Below, one piece after another: positions 1 to 6,555 of a stretch of DNA of 20,888 nucleotides. Both the position numbers and the translations under genes were made by a program. Each line of letters opens with the position of its first letter. Positions within the stretch are counted from its first letter, which is position 1. Source of the DNA: Pseudomonadota bacterium (GTDB lineage: Bacteria; Pseudomonadota; Gammaproteobacteria; Burkholderiales; Burkholderiaceae_D); assembly GCA_023420795.1 (NCBI GenBank), contig JAEZVM010000375.1, forward strand, positions 1-20,888, in the 5' to 3' direction. Below the pieces are notes generated by a model. The model saw nothing but the letters and a program-made list of their open reading frames with translations. It had not been told where the DNA came from and searched no databases.

Positions 1-255
1 ATCGCGGCTGCCTATGGAAATCTGACGGAGCGCATCGCTGCGGTTGCCAAGGCGATGAATCGTAATGTTTCGGATGCGATGCTCGATACCGTGGATTTCG
101 AAGCCTCCGGTGCATACGCGCCGCAACAGGATGCATATGCAGCAAAGGCAATGCGCGCTTCTGCTGCGGAGGCGGTGCAGGTTGAGGAGCCCAGTTTTGA
201 ACCGGGCGAAACAACGCTGAGCATGCGCGTGGTTGGCAAGGTTCGCTTTAAATAA
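1..255 (+). CDS. SIMPL (DUF541) domain protein, C-terminal fragment
   Basis: The reading frame is open from base 1 and ends at TAA 253-255, so only the last 84 residues are present and the start lies outside the window. The tail carries an Ala-rich stretch followed by PSFEPGETTLSMRVVGKVRF. This resembles the closing strand of SIMPL/DUF541 proteins (YggE-like), which usually end with a PGE-type turn and an alternating hydrophobic beta strand. Family members are typically periplasmic or envelope-associated, and their molecular role is poorly defined. The signal peptide cannot be checked. No strong terminator follows; the next gene, pssA, is 200 bases downstream on the same strand. The family call is from pattern recognition of a fragment and is moderately sure. 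Confidence 0.7.
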   Translation: MAAAYGNLTERIAAVAKAMNRNVSDAMLDTVDFEASGAYAPQQDAYAAKAMRASAAEAVQVEEPSFEPGETTLSMRVVGKVRFK

Positions 256-271
256 TGAAATATGCCGAGAG

Positions 272-300
272 GTTACATTTGCAGAATGCTCGTCTAGAAT
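272..300 (+). promoter_or_regulatory. candidate sigma70 promoter for pssA
   Basis: GTTACA (272-277) and TAGAAT (295-300) are 17 bases apart. The -10 box is a 5/6 match and the -35 box a 4/6 match. A start near 307 would give pssA a leader of about 150 bases containing the 394-415 hairpin. The call is tentative. Confidence 0.35.
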
Positions 301-393
301 AGCCCCGCTTTTTGTTATTCACTTAAAGTAATTTGAACAATTGCTCATCCCTCATAGCCATATCAACAGCTATGGCGGGAAGCAGGGTGTTCG

Positions 394-415
394 CAGCCGA
401 AATGATTTTCGGCTG
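394..415 (+). other. perfect 9-bp hairpin in the pssA leader
   Basis: CAGCCGAAA (394-402) and TTTCGGCTG (407-415) pair perfectly around the four-base loop TGAT. The hairpin lies 40 bases before the chosen pssA ATG and is not followed by a clean T run, so it is a poor intrinsic terminator. A weaker inverted repeat, CATAGC/GCTATG (353-358/369-374), lies just upstream. It may be a leader element of pssA or the 3' end structure of the SIMPL transcript. Confidence 0.55.
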
Positions 416-455
416 AGTTGTGATCTTATTGCACCATCATCGAAACGGAATCAGC

Positions 456-1340
456 ATGGCAACCTTCAATCGTCGCAAAGCCAAGAGTAGCCCCGGATTA
501 TTCCCAAAAGGGGCTCGGCCGGGCAAACGCAGCTTGCATCATGCGCAGCTTGAAGACGATATGCAGGCAGAGCCTACCTTGCGCCGGCGTGGCATCTATC
601 TGTTGCCGAATGCGTTTACCACCGCAAATCTTTTCTGCGGTTTCTTTGCCATCGTAATGGCAATGAACCTGAGGTTCGACGTTGCTGCAGTCGCGATTTT
701 TGCGGCGATGCTGCTGGATAGTGTTGACGGGCGAGTTGCGCGGCTGACCAATACGCAGAGCGAGTTCGGCGCCCAATATGACAGCCTGTCGGACATGCTG
801 TCGTTCGGTGCAGCTCCAGCCCTCGTGGTTTATGAATGGTCGCTGCGCGGCATGGGAAAGCTCGGCTGGCTGGCGGCATTCGTTTATTGCGCGGGTGCCG
901 CACTCCGGCTGGCGCGGTTCAATACCAATATCGGCGTCGTCGATAAGCGTTATTTTCAGGGCTTGCCGAGCCCGGCTGCAGCTGCGCTTGTCACGGGGTT
1001 CGTGTGGCTGATGGATGACTTGCGTTTTACAGGCCCGGAACTGAGCTGGTTTGCCTGGACCATTACCCTGTACGCCGGTCTGACGATGGTGACGAACGTG
1101 CCGTTTTACAGTTTCAAGGAAGTGAATTTCCGGAAGTCGGTTCCTTTCATCGCGATCTTCCTGATTGTTCTTGTCTTTGTACTTATATCGAGCGATCCAC
1201 CGAAGGTGCTGTTCGGCATGTTCGTTCTGTACGGCTTGTCGGGTTATGTCATTTATTTTTGGCGCTTATTCAAGGGAAAGCCGGTGAGTATCGTCGATAC
1301 GCAAGACGTAGAGTCGGAAGAGAAAAGGGAAGGGGGGTAA
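456..1340 (+). CDS. pssA: CDP-diacylglycerol--serine O-phosphatidyltransferase
   Basis: The enzyme transfers phosphatidyl from CDP-diacylglycerol to L-serine, making phosphatidylserine, the precursor of phosphatidylethanolamine, in the inner membrane. The protein has 294 residues. The CDP-alcohol phosphatidyltransferase signature D-G-x2-A-R-x8-G-x3-D-x3-D is complete at about residues 91-113 (DGRVAR, then G105, D109, D113), after a first hydrophobic segment starting near residue 50. Several more membrane segments follow, including a very hydrophobic one near residues 220-240 (FIAIFLIVLVFVLI). It is the multi-pass PssA type, not the soluble E. coli type. I chose ATG 456 (MATFNRRK). The same frame can start at GTG 420, adding 12 residues, but that extension is His-rich and unlike the family; neither start has a strong ribosome site. 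leuA follows 292 bases downstream but has its own promoter. Confidence 0.92.
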   Translation: MATFNRRKAKSSPGLFPKGARPGKRSLHHAQLEDDMQAEPTLRRRGIYLLPNAFTTANLFCGFFAIVMAMNLRFDVAAVAIFAAMLLDSVDGRVARLTNTQSEFGAQYDSLSDMLSFGAAPALVVYEWSLRGMGKLGWLAAFVYCAGAALRLARFNTNIGVVDKRYFQGLPSPAAAALVTGFVWLMDDLRFTGPELSWFAWTITLYAGLTMVTNVPFYSFKEVNFRKSVPFIAIFLIVLVFVLISSDPPKVLFGMFVLYGLSGYVIYFWRLFKGKPVSIVDTQDVESEEKREGG

Positions 1341-1385
1341 GCCCTTTCTTGGAGAGAGTGGAAAATCCGCTTCCTTATCAAATCG

Positions 1386-1414
1386 TTGCACTTTTCCATA
1401 AATCCGCTTATAGT
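1386..1414 (+). promoter_or_regulatory. sigma70 promoter of leuL-leuA
   Basis: TTGCAC (1386-1391) and TATAGT (1409-1414) are separated by exactly 17 bases; both boxes match the consensus at 4-5 of 6 positions. The predicted start is about 1420-1422, right at the ATG of the leucine-rich leader ORF. It sits about 45 bases after the pssA stop. Confidence 0.75.
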
Positions 1415-1421
1415 TTTTTGC

Positions 1422-1508
1422 ATGTCTCGCGAAATCCACATTTCCGCATCCGCTTCCTTCAGCAGCCTCCTGCTAGGCCTGCTATCGCTGTTCCTACTAG
1501 TGCGTTAA
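1422..1508 (+). CDS. leuL: putative leucine-rich leader peptide of leuA, likely leaderless
   Basis: This 28-codon ORF runs from ATG 1422 to TAA 1506-1508 and lies wholly in the pssA-leuA gap. Its second half reads LLLGLLSLFLLVR, with eight leucines in residues 16-26. Four of these use CTA (L18, L21, L25, L26), a codon rarely used in the neighbouring genes. That is the hallmark of a leucine attenuation peptide: scarce charged tRNA-Leu stalls the ribosome and changes the fold of the downstream mRNA. There is no Shine-Dalgarno before the ATG, but the promoter at 1386-1414 predicts transcription to start at or within 1-2 bases of it, so it would be read as a leaderless mRNA. Homology to enterobacterial LeuL is by design and not by sequence. 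That it regulates leuA is an inference from position and codon content. Confidence 0.8.
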   Translation: MSREIHISASASFSSLLLGLLSLFLLVR

Positions 1509-1517
1509 CGCGCGCTA
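1461..1517 (+). promoter_or_regulatory. leuA leader hairpins over the leucine codons and leader stop
   Basis: Two hairpins overlap the end of leuL. The first pairs 1461-1468 with 1475-1483 (8 bp, bulged C1479) and covers codons 14-21 with the first leucines. The second pairs TAGTGCG (1498-1504) with CGCGCTA (1511-1517), 7 bp with one G-U, and encloses the leader stop. Ribosome position on leuL would decide whether they form. I find no convincing GC-rich terminator with a U run before leuA. The only candidate is the weak CAGT/ACTG hairpin at 1597-1610 followed by TTTT, so control could act on transcription or on translation. Confidence 0.5.
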
Positions 1518-1632
1518 AATCCCATATCCCCACAATTCGTGCAGTTTCGGGCTCATGTCGATGATGGCAAGGGCGGGCGAAAAACCATTCAAAAAACAGT
1601 TCGTTTACTGAATTTTCCTAAAGGAGTGCAGC

Positions 1633-3171
1633 ATGGCCGACAAATTGATCATTTTCGATACCACCTTGCGGGACGGCGAGCAATCGCCTGGCGCATCAAT
1701 GACCAAGGACGAAAAAATCCGCATTGCAAAGCAGCTGGAGCGTCTGCGGGTGGATGTGATCGAAGCCGGCTTTGCGGCAGCCTCTCCGGGCGACTTCGAA
1801 GCGATCAGGGCAATTGCCGGAATCATCAAGGATTCGACCGTCTGCTCGCTGTCGCGTGCCAATGACAGGGACATCTCTCGGGCCGCGGAAGCGCTAGCCC
1901 CTACGGCCAGGAAGCGCATTCATACGTTTATCGCCACTTCTCCGCTGCACATGGAAAAGAAGCTGCGCATGACGCCGGAGCAGGTATACGAGCAGGCGAG
2001 GCTGGCCGTGCGTTTTGCGCGCCAGTTTACGGATGATGTCGAGTTCAGCCCGGAAGATGGCAGCCGCTCCGATATCGATTTCCTGTGCCGCGTAATCGAG
2101 GGAGTCATTGCGGAAGGCGCTACGACCATCAATTTCGCCGATACCGTTGGCTATGGCGTGCCTGAACTGTATGGCAACATGATCAAGACCTTGCGCGAGC
2201 GTATTCCGAATTCCGACAAGGCAGTCTGGTCGGTCCACTGCCACAACGATCTGGGCATGGCCGTTGCCAATTCACTGGCCGGCATTATGATCGGTGGTGC
2301 GCGCCAGGTCGAATGCACGATCAACGGCTTGGGCGAACGCGCCGGCAATACCGCTTTGGAAGAGGTCGTGATGGCGATCAAGACACGCAAGGATTACTTC
2401 AAGCTGGATGTCGCGATCGACACCACGCAGATCGTGCCGGCATCAAAACTCGTGTCGCAGATTACCGGCTTCGCTGTGCAGCCGAACAAGGCCGTAGTGG
2501 GCGCCAACGCATTTGCACACGCATCTGGCATTCATCAGGATGGCGTGCTGAAGGCGCGCGATACGTATGAGATCATGCGCGCCGAAGAGGTGGGCTGGAC
2601 GGCTAACAAGATCGTGCTGGGCAAGTTATCCGGCCGTAATGCGTTCAAGCAGCGTCTTGAAGAGCTCGGTATTGAGCTGGAATCCGAAACTGAAATCAAT
2701 GCCGCATTTGCCCGCTTCAAGGAACTCGCCGACCGCAAGTCGGAGATTTTCGATGAAGACATCATCGCGCTGGTGGCGGACGAACAGCATTCCCATGACA
2801 ACGAGCACTATCGCTTCGTCTCCCTGTCCCAGCACTCGGAGACCGGCGAAAGGCCGGCGGCAAAAGTCGTATTCACGATGGGCGGGAAGGAGCTGGCATG
2901 TGCCGGGCAGGGCAATGGCCCGGTGGATGCGACCGTGAATGCGATCGAATCGGAAGCAAAGAGCGGCGCGGAATTGTTGCTGTTCTCGGTCAATGCGATC
3001 ACCACCGGCACGCAGTCGCAGGGTGAAGTGACGATGCGTCTGTCGAAATCGGGACGTATTGTCAATGGAGTGGGGGCCGATCCCGACATCGTTGTCGCAT
3101 CCGCGAAAGCTTATCTGTCGGCGTTGAACAAGCTCCATTCAAAAGCGGAAAAGCTCAATCCGCAGTTGTAA
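1633..3171 (+). CDS. leuA: 2-isopropylmalate synthase
   Basis: The enzyme condenses acetyl-CoA with 2-ketoisovalerate to 2-isopropylmalate, the first committed step of leucine synthesis, in the cytosol. The protein has 512 residues, normal for the bacterial LeuA type. The N-terminal TIM-barrel domain shows the signature DTTLRDGEQSPG (residues 9-20, with R13 and metal ligand D14) and the metal site HCHNDLG (H202, H204), followed by NGLGERAGN (231-239). The region from about residue 370 on matches the C-terminal allosteric domain where leucine feeds back. AAGGAG at 1621-1626, six bases before ATG 1633, fixes the start. The gene has its own promoter and a leucine-rich leader ORF upstream, and a strong terminator directly after the stop, so it appears to be transcribed as leuL-leuA alone. 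Confidence 0.97.
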   Translation: MADKLIIFDTTLRDGEQSPGASMTKDEKIRIAKQLERLRVDVIEAGFAAASPGDFEAIRAIAGIIKDSTVCSLSRANDRDISRAAEALAPTARKRIHTFIATSPLHMEKKLRMTPEQVYEQARLAVRFARQFTDDVEFSPEDGSRSDIDFLCRVIEGVIAEGATTINFADTVGYGVPELYGNMIKTLRERIPNSDKAVWSVHCHNDLGMAVANSLAGIMIGGARQVECTINGLGERAGNTALEEVVMAIKTRKDYFKLDVAIDTTQIVPASKLVSQITGFAVQPNKAVVGANAFAHASGIHQDGVLKARDTYEIMRAEEVGWTANKIVLGKLSGRNAFKQRLEELGIELESETEINAAFARFKELADRKSEIFDEDIIALVADEQHSHDNEHYRFVSLSQHSETGERPAAKVVFTMGGKELACAGQGNGPVDATVNAIESEAKSGAELLLFSVNAITTGTQSQGEVTMRLSKSGRIVNGVGADPDIVVASAKAYLSALNKLHSKAEKLNPQL

Positions 3172-3176
3172 TGCGA

Positions 3177-3207
3177 AAAAAGCGCCTGTCCAAAACAGGC
3201 GCTTTTT
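3177..3207. terminator. bidirectional intrinsic terminator between leuA and the convergent lipoprotein gene
   Basis: A perfect 13-bp stem, AAAAAGCGCCTGT (3177-3189) with ACAGGCGCTTTTT (3195-3207), has a five-base loop. The A-rich left arm and T-rich right arm let it end leuA transcripts rightward and those of the minus-strand gene leftward. Confidence 0.93.
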
Positions 3208-3256
3208 CCATCAATACCGGCAAGGATCTGCGCGCTCGGATCGCTTGGAATGGCGA

Positions 3257-3808
3257 CTATCTGCGCAGCAGTCCGAATGGGAAGCGCTGATCCGGGTCGA
3301 AGCGCAAATCAGGCCCGTTGAGCATTTTTCGGACTATGCCGGCACGATCAAAATGCACGTGCATGATGGAATTCCATATCCCGTTCTCTTTGTAGGGATA
3401 GGACCAGACCTCCAGATCGCTCAGGGAAAGGTAATCGGTCTCAGTTGGGCTGCCGATCGTGCGCAGCACATCTTTTTTGGTCGCTTCGCCAACTTTAATC
3501 GTGGCAAATTTCTCCACCGTGAGAACCTGCTCAAAAGAAATAAGTTTGTTGTCCGGCCCGATGCGCGCCATGTAGGTTCGCTGTCCCCAAGGACCGAACG
3601 CGTATTCGAGCAGACGGTCCTTGCCATCCTCATAGCGGTGCGTGGGTTGGCCACGTTTTGCCAAGACATCGGCCTCCGAATCGCCAATATTGACCGGTGC
3701 CGGAATGATGGCGGCGCATCCGCCAACAAGCAGCATGAGCGCCGTGATAAGAATGGAAAAAAGAGCTTCATCATTCACTCTTCCTCTTTCTTTTCTGCGA
3801 GAGACCAT
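3257..3808 (-). CDS. BamE/SmpA-like outer-membrane lipoprotein, start region possibly frameshifted
   Basis: The frame gives 183 residues with a lipoprotein signal: a hydrophobic run ending in LMLLVGGC, the lipobox cysteine being residue 31. The mature part shows two copies of a BamE/SmpA-like motif: GDSEADVLAKRGQPT near residue 42 and GEATKKDVLRTIGSPT near residue 107. These suggest a small outer-membrane lipoprotein related to the BAM assembly factor family; no specific function is claimed. The start is doubtful. ATG 3808 has no ribosome site, and its product puts acidic residues (NDEA) next to the hydrophobic core. A much better start, ATG 3774 with GAGG eight bases upstream, is one base out of frame. 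It would join the lipoprotein frame if the T6 run (A6 at 3757-3762 on the plus strand) were T7. The gene is convergent with leuA and shares its terminator. Confidence 0.78.
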   Translation of the reverse strand: MVSRRKERGRVNDEALFSILITALMLLVGGCAAIIPAPVNIGDSEADVLAKRGQPTHRYEDGKDRLLEYAFGPWGQRTYMARIGPDNKLISFEQVLTVEKFATIKVGEATKKDVLRTIGSPTETDYLSLSDLEVWSYPYKENGIWNSIMHVHFDRAGIVRKMLNGPDLRFDPDQRFPFGLLRR

Positions 3809-3843
3809 CAGGATGGCAGCAATGCATCCGTGTTTCTAAGTGT

Positions 3844-3872
3844 TTGAATAATCGGGTCATTTCCTATATACT
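3844..3872 (+). promoter_or_regulatory. sigma70 promoter of rpsO
   Basis: TTGAAT (3844-3849) and TATACT (3867-3872) are 17 bases apart, with 4/6 and 5/6 matches. The predicted start is about 3877-3880, giving rpsO a leader of about 85 bases. Confidence 0.72.
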
Positions 3873-3878
3873 GCGCGT

Positions 3879-3905
3879 CTTGGTCGATTTTGACCAAGCT
3901 TTTTT
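3879..3905 (+). promoter_or_regulatory. terminator-like hairpin at the very 5' end of the rpsO transcript
   Basis: CTTGGTC (3879-3885) pairs with GACCAAG (3892-3898) around a six-base loop, followed by C and six Ts (3900-3905). By shape it is an intrinsic terminator, yet no rightward gene ends here and the predicted start is at its first bases. It could be a 5' stabilising hairpin, an attenuator of rpsO, or a terminator of an unseen short transcript. Confidence 0.6.
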
Positions 3906-3913
3906 GTCAATTG

Positions 3914-3958
3914 TTCACGGTGTACGGGGTTGCGACTCTGCGCACCGCATGTGAAAGG
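3914..3958 (+). promoter_or_regulatory. candidate S15 autoregulatory fold at the rpsO ribosome site
   Basis: TTCAC (3914-3918) can pair with GTGAA (3951-3955), and GGTG (3919-3922) with CACC (3943-3946). This forms one long interrupted hairpin whose right arm runs into the rpsO ribosome site AAAGG (3954-3958). S15 represses its own translation through leader RNA in several bacteria. Whether S15 binds this fold is an inference. Confidence 0.4.
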
Positions 3959-3963
3959 TAATC

Positions 3964-4233
3964 ATGTCAGTCGAAAACATCAACAAGGCCGCCATCATTG
4001 CGGATAATGCACGCGGCAAGAACGACACCGGTTCTCCGGAAGTCCAGGTTGCATTGCTGACCGCGCGCATCAATGAACTCAACAGCCACTTCAAAGCCCA
4101 CGCCAAGGATCACCACTCCCGCCGCGGCTTGATCATGATGGTTAACCGTCGCAAGAGCCTGCTCTCTTACCTGAAAGGCAAAGACGCCAACCGTTATCGC
4201 GCCCTGATTGAAAAACTCGGTCTGCGCAAGTAA
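3964..4233 (+). CDS. rpsO: 30S ribosomal protein S15
   Basis: S15 binds 16S rRNA early in assembly of the 30S platform. The product has 89 residues, the family's exact usual length, with the expected four-helix pattern and the conserved stretch KDHHSRRGLIMMVNRRKSLL (residues 48-67), including the rRNA-binding HHSRRGL region. AAAGG at 3954-3958 lies five bases before ATG 3964. The gene has its own promoter and a terminator after it. pnp follows 185 bases downstream; rpsO-pnp is a widespread pair, and in E. coli the two are linked by read-through and RNA processing. Confidence 0.97.
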   Translation: MSVENINKAAIIADNARGKNDTGSPEVQVALLTARINELNSHFKAHAKDHHSRRGLIMMVNRRKSLLSYLKGKDANRYRALIEKLGLRK

Positions 4234-4267
4234 TTTAGTTGCGATATTCGCTCGGTTTATAGACAGG

Positions 4268-4300
4268 ATGCCTGCGTCAGTCTGCTGATGCAGGCATTTT
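4268..4300 (+). terminator. intrinsic terminator of rpsO
   Basis: A 13-bp stem pairs 4268-4280 with 4285-4297 (ATGCCTGC with GCAGGCAT, then one G-U, one T-A and CAG/CTG) around the loop TCTG, followed by TTTT to 4300. The short T run suggests partial read-through to pnp, as in E. coli. Confidence 0.85.
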
Positions 4301-4373
4301 GTCATTTGGCGGTTTGTAATTCAGCAGTAAAGATGGCAGGTCATGCGTGACATGTCATCCGTGGTGAGGTGAA

Positions 4374-4396
4374 CGACAGCGCCTGAAATTCTGTCG
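4374..4396 (+). promoter_or_regulatory. hairpin in the pnp leader
   Basis: CGACAG (4374-4379) pairs with CTGTCG (4391-4396) around an 11-base loop, 22 bases before the pnp GTG. A perfect ten-base palindrome, TGACATGTCA (4348-4357), lies upstream. E. coli pnp is autocontrolled through a 5' hairpin cut by RNase III, and this leader could act alike. The sequence shows only the inverted repeats. Confidence 0.4.
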
Positions 4397-4418
4397 GCAA
4401 AAATAGAAAGGAAACACC

Positions 4419-6542
4419 GTGTTCAATAAAGTTACCAAGACCTTCCAGTACGGCCAGCACACTGTCACGCTGGAGACCGGCGAGATCGCTCGCCAGGCAT
4501 CCGGTGCCGTGGTCGTCTCGATCGAGGATACCGTCGTGCTCGCGACCGTCGTGGCGAAGAAGGATGTCAAGCCGGGCCAGGATTTCTTCCCGCTGACCGT
4601 TGATTATGTCGAGAAGAGCTATGCCGCCGGTCGTATTCCGGGCGGTTTTTTCAAACGTGAAGGCCGTCCGTCGGAAAAGGAGACGCTGACCTCGCGCCTG
4701 ATCGATCGTCCGATCCGTCCGCTTTTCCCGGAGGGTTATCTGAATGAAGTGCAGGTCATCGTGCATGTCCTGTCCGTCAATCCCGAAATCGACCCGGATA
4801 TCGCGTCCATGATCGGCGCGTCCGCTGCCATCAGCGTTGCCGGCATTCCGTTCAGTGGACCGCTGGGTGCCGCTCGCGTCGGCTATGTCGATGGCCAGTA
4901 CGTGCTGAATCCGACCACCTCGCAGATGGCGAAATCCCAGCTGGACCTCGTCGTCGCAGGTACCGAGCAAGCCGTGCTGATGGTTGAATCCGAAGCGAAC
5001 CAGCTGTCCGAGGAAGTGATGCTGGGCGCGGTGGTGTATGGCCATGAGCAGATGAAGGCCGTGATCGACGCGATTCACGAGCTCGTGCGCGACGGTGGCA
5101 AGCCGGAAGTCGAATGGGCGCCGGCGCCGAAGAATGAAGCACTGATTTCCCGAGTCGTGCATTTCGCCGAAGCGAAGCTGCGCGATGCATACCAGACCAA
5201 GGACAAGCAGGCGCGTACCGCGAAGCTCAATGCGGTGAGCGCGGAAGTCAATGCAGCGCTGGCGGCGGAAGCGGCATCTGTTGGCGGCACGGCGCCGGAT
5301 GCGGCGGAAGTCGGCAGCATACTGTTCGACCTGGAAGCGAAGATCGTGCGTTCCCAGATTCTCGACGGTGAGCCGCGTATCGATGGTCGCGATACGCGCA
5401 CCGTTCGTCCGATCAGCATTCGCAACAGTGTGCTCCCGCGTACCCACGGTTCCGCGCTGTTTACCCGCGGCGAGACGCAGGCGCTGGTGGTGGCCACTCT
5501 CGGTACTGCACGCGACGAGCAGAAGATCGATGCCTTGATGGGTGAATACTCTGATCGTTTCATGCTTCACTACAACATGCCGCCGTTTGCGACCGGCGAG
5601 ACCGGCCGTGTCGGTTCGCCGAAGCGTCGCGAGATCGGCCACGGCCGTCTGGCCAAGCGTGCGCTGCAGGCGGCGCTGCCGTCGCCGGACGAATTCAGCT
5701 ATTCGGTGCGTCTGGTTTCCGAGATTACCGAGTCGAACGGCTCGTCGTCCATGGCTTCCGTCTGCGGCGGTTGCCTGGCGCTGATGGATGCCGGCGTGCC
5801 GATGAAGGCGCATGTCGCCGGTATCGCGATGGGCCTGATCAAGGAAGGCAACAAGTTTGCGGTGTTGACCGACATTCTCGGTGACGAGGATCACCTTGGC
5901 GATATGGACTTCAAGGTCGCAGGTACCGCCAACGGCATTACCGCACTGCAGATGGACATCAAAATCCAGGGCATTACCAAGGAAATCATGCAGGTCGCGC
6001 TGGCGCAGGCTCAGGAAGGCCGCATGCACATCCTTGCGAAGATGCAGGAAGCGATGCCTCAAGGTCGGACCGAGTTGTCGGATTTTGCGCCGCGCCTGAT
6101 TACCATCAAGATCAATCCTGAAAAGATCCGCGACGTGATCGGCAAGGGCGGTGCGGTGATTCGTGCGCTGACCGAGGAGACTGGCACGCAGATCGATATC
6201 AGCGACGAAGGCGTGGTGACTATCGCTTCGGTTGATGCCGCAGCCGGTCAGGAAGCAAAGCGCCGCATCGAGGAGCTGACTGCTTCGGTCGAGGTCGGCA
6301 AGACCTATGACGGCACGGTATTGAAGCTGCTGGATTTCGGCGCGATCGTGCAGGTCATGCCCGGCAAGGATGGCTTGCTGCACATCAGCCAGATCGCTAA
6401 CGAGCGTGTCAATGCCGTGGCCGACTATCTGAAGGAAGGTCAGCAGGTCCGCGTGAAGGTGCTGGAAACCGATGATCGCGGTCGTCTCAAGCTGTCGATG
6501 AAGGCTGCGGCTGAAGAGGCTGCTGCTACTCAGCAGCAGTAA
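4419..6542 (+). CDS. pnp: polyribonucleotide nucleotidyltransferase (PNPase)
   Basis: PNPase degrades RNA 3' to 5' by phosphorolysis and works as a trimer, often in the degradosome. The product has 707 residues, normal for the family. Domains in order: first RNase PH domain (about 1-145, with GGFFKREGRPSEKE); a helical linker; second RNase PH domain (about 315-545, with FMLHYNMPPF, the SSMASVCGG phosphate site, and the aspartates of DILGDEDHLGDMDF); KH domain (about 555-615, loop IGKGG); S1 domain (about 620-690, VGKTYDGTVLKLLDFGAIV). The C-terminal tail is short and Ala/Gln-rich. The start is GTG 4419, with AAAGGAAA at 4407-4414 as ribosome site. It follows rpsO and ends at a strong bidirectional terminator. 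Confidence 0.98.
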   Translation: MFNKVTKTFQYGQHTVTLETGEIARQASGAVVVSIEDTVVLATVVAKKDVKPGQDFFPLTVDYVEKSYAAGRIPGGFFKREGRPSEKETLTSRLIDRPIRPLFPEGYLNEVQVIVHVLSVNPEIDPDIASMIGASAAISVAGIPFSGPLGAARVGYVDGQYVLNPTTSQMAKSQLDLVVAGTEQAVLMVESEANQLSEEVMLGAVVYGHEQMKAVIDAIHELVRDGGKPEVEWAPAPKNEALISRVVHFAEAKLRDAYQTKDKQARTAKLNAVSAEVNAALAAEAASVGGTAPDAAEVGSILFDLEAKIVRSQILDGEPRIDGRDTRTVRPISIRNSVLPRTHGSALFTRGETQALVVATLGTARDEQKIDALMGEYSDRFMLHYNMPPFATGETGRVGSPKRREIGHGRLAKRALQAALPSPDEFSYSVRLVSEITESNGSSSMASVCGGCLALMDAGVPMKAHVAGIAMGLIKEGNKFAVLTDILGDEDHLGDMDFKVAGTANGITALQMDIKIQGITKEIMQVALAQAQEGRMHILAKMQEAMPQGRTELSDFAPRLITIKINPEKIRDVIGKGGAVIRALTEETGTQIDISDEGVVTIASVDAAAGQEAKRRIEELTASVEVGKTYDGTVLKLLDFGAIVQVMPGKDGLLHISQIANERVNAVADYLKEGQQVRVKVLETDDRGRLKLSMKAAAEEAAATQQQ

Positions 6543-6555
6543 GCCGTCCAGCCAA

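Noticed and set aside
420..455. GTG start extending pssA by 12 residues
   Set aside because: The extension (MILLHHHRNGIS) is unlike PssA N-termini and lies directly after the 394-415 hairpin; ATG 456 is preferred but not proven.
1539..1865. 108-codon plus-strand frame overlapping the leuA start
   Set aside because: It overlaps leuA in another frame and has no recognisable feature; the leuA frame has a perfect ribosome site.
3245..3847. 200-codon plus-strand frame across the lipoprotein gene
   Set aside because: It is antisense to a frame with a clear lipobox and BamE-like motifs, and has no family features itself.
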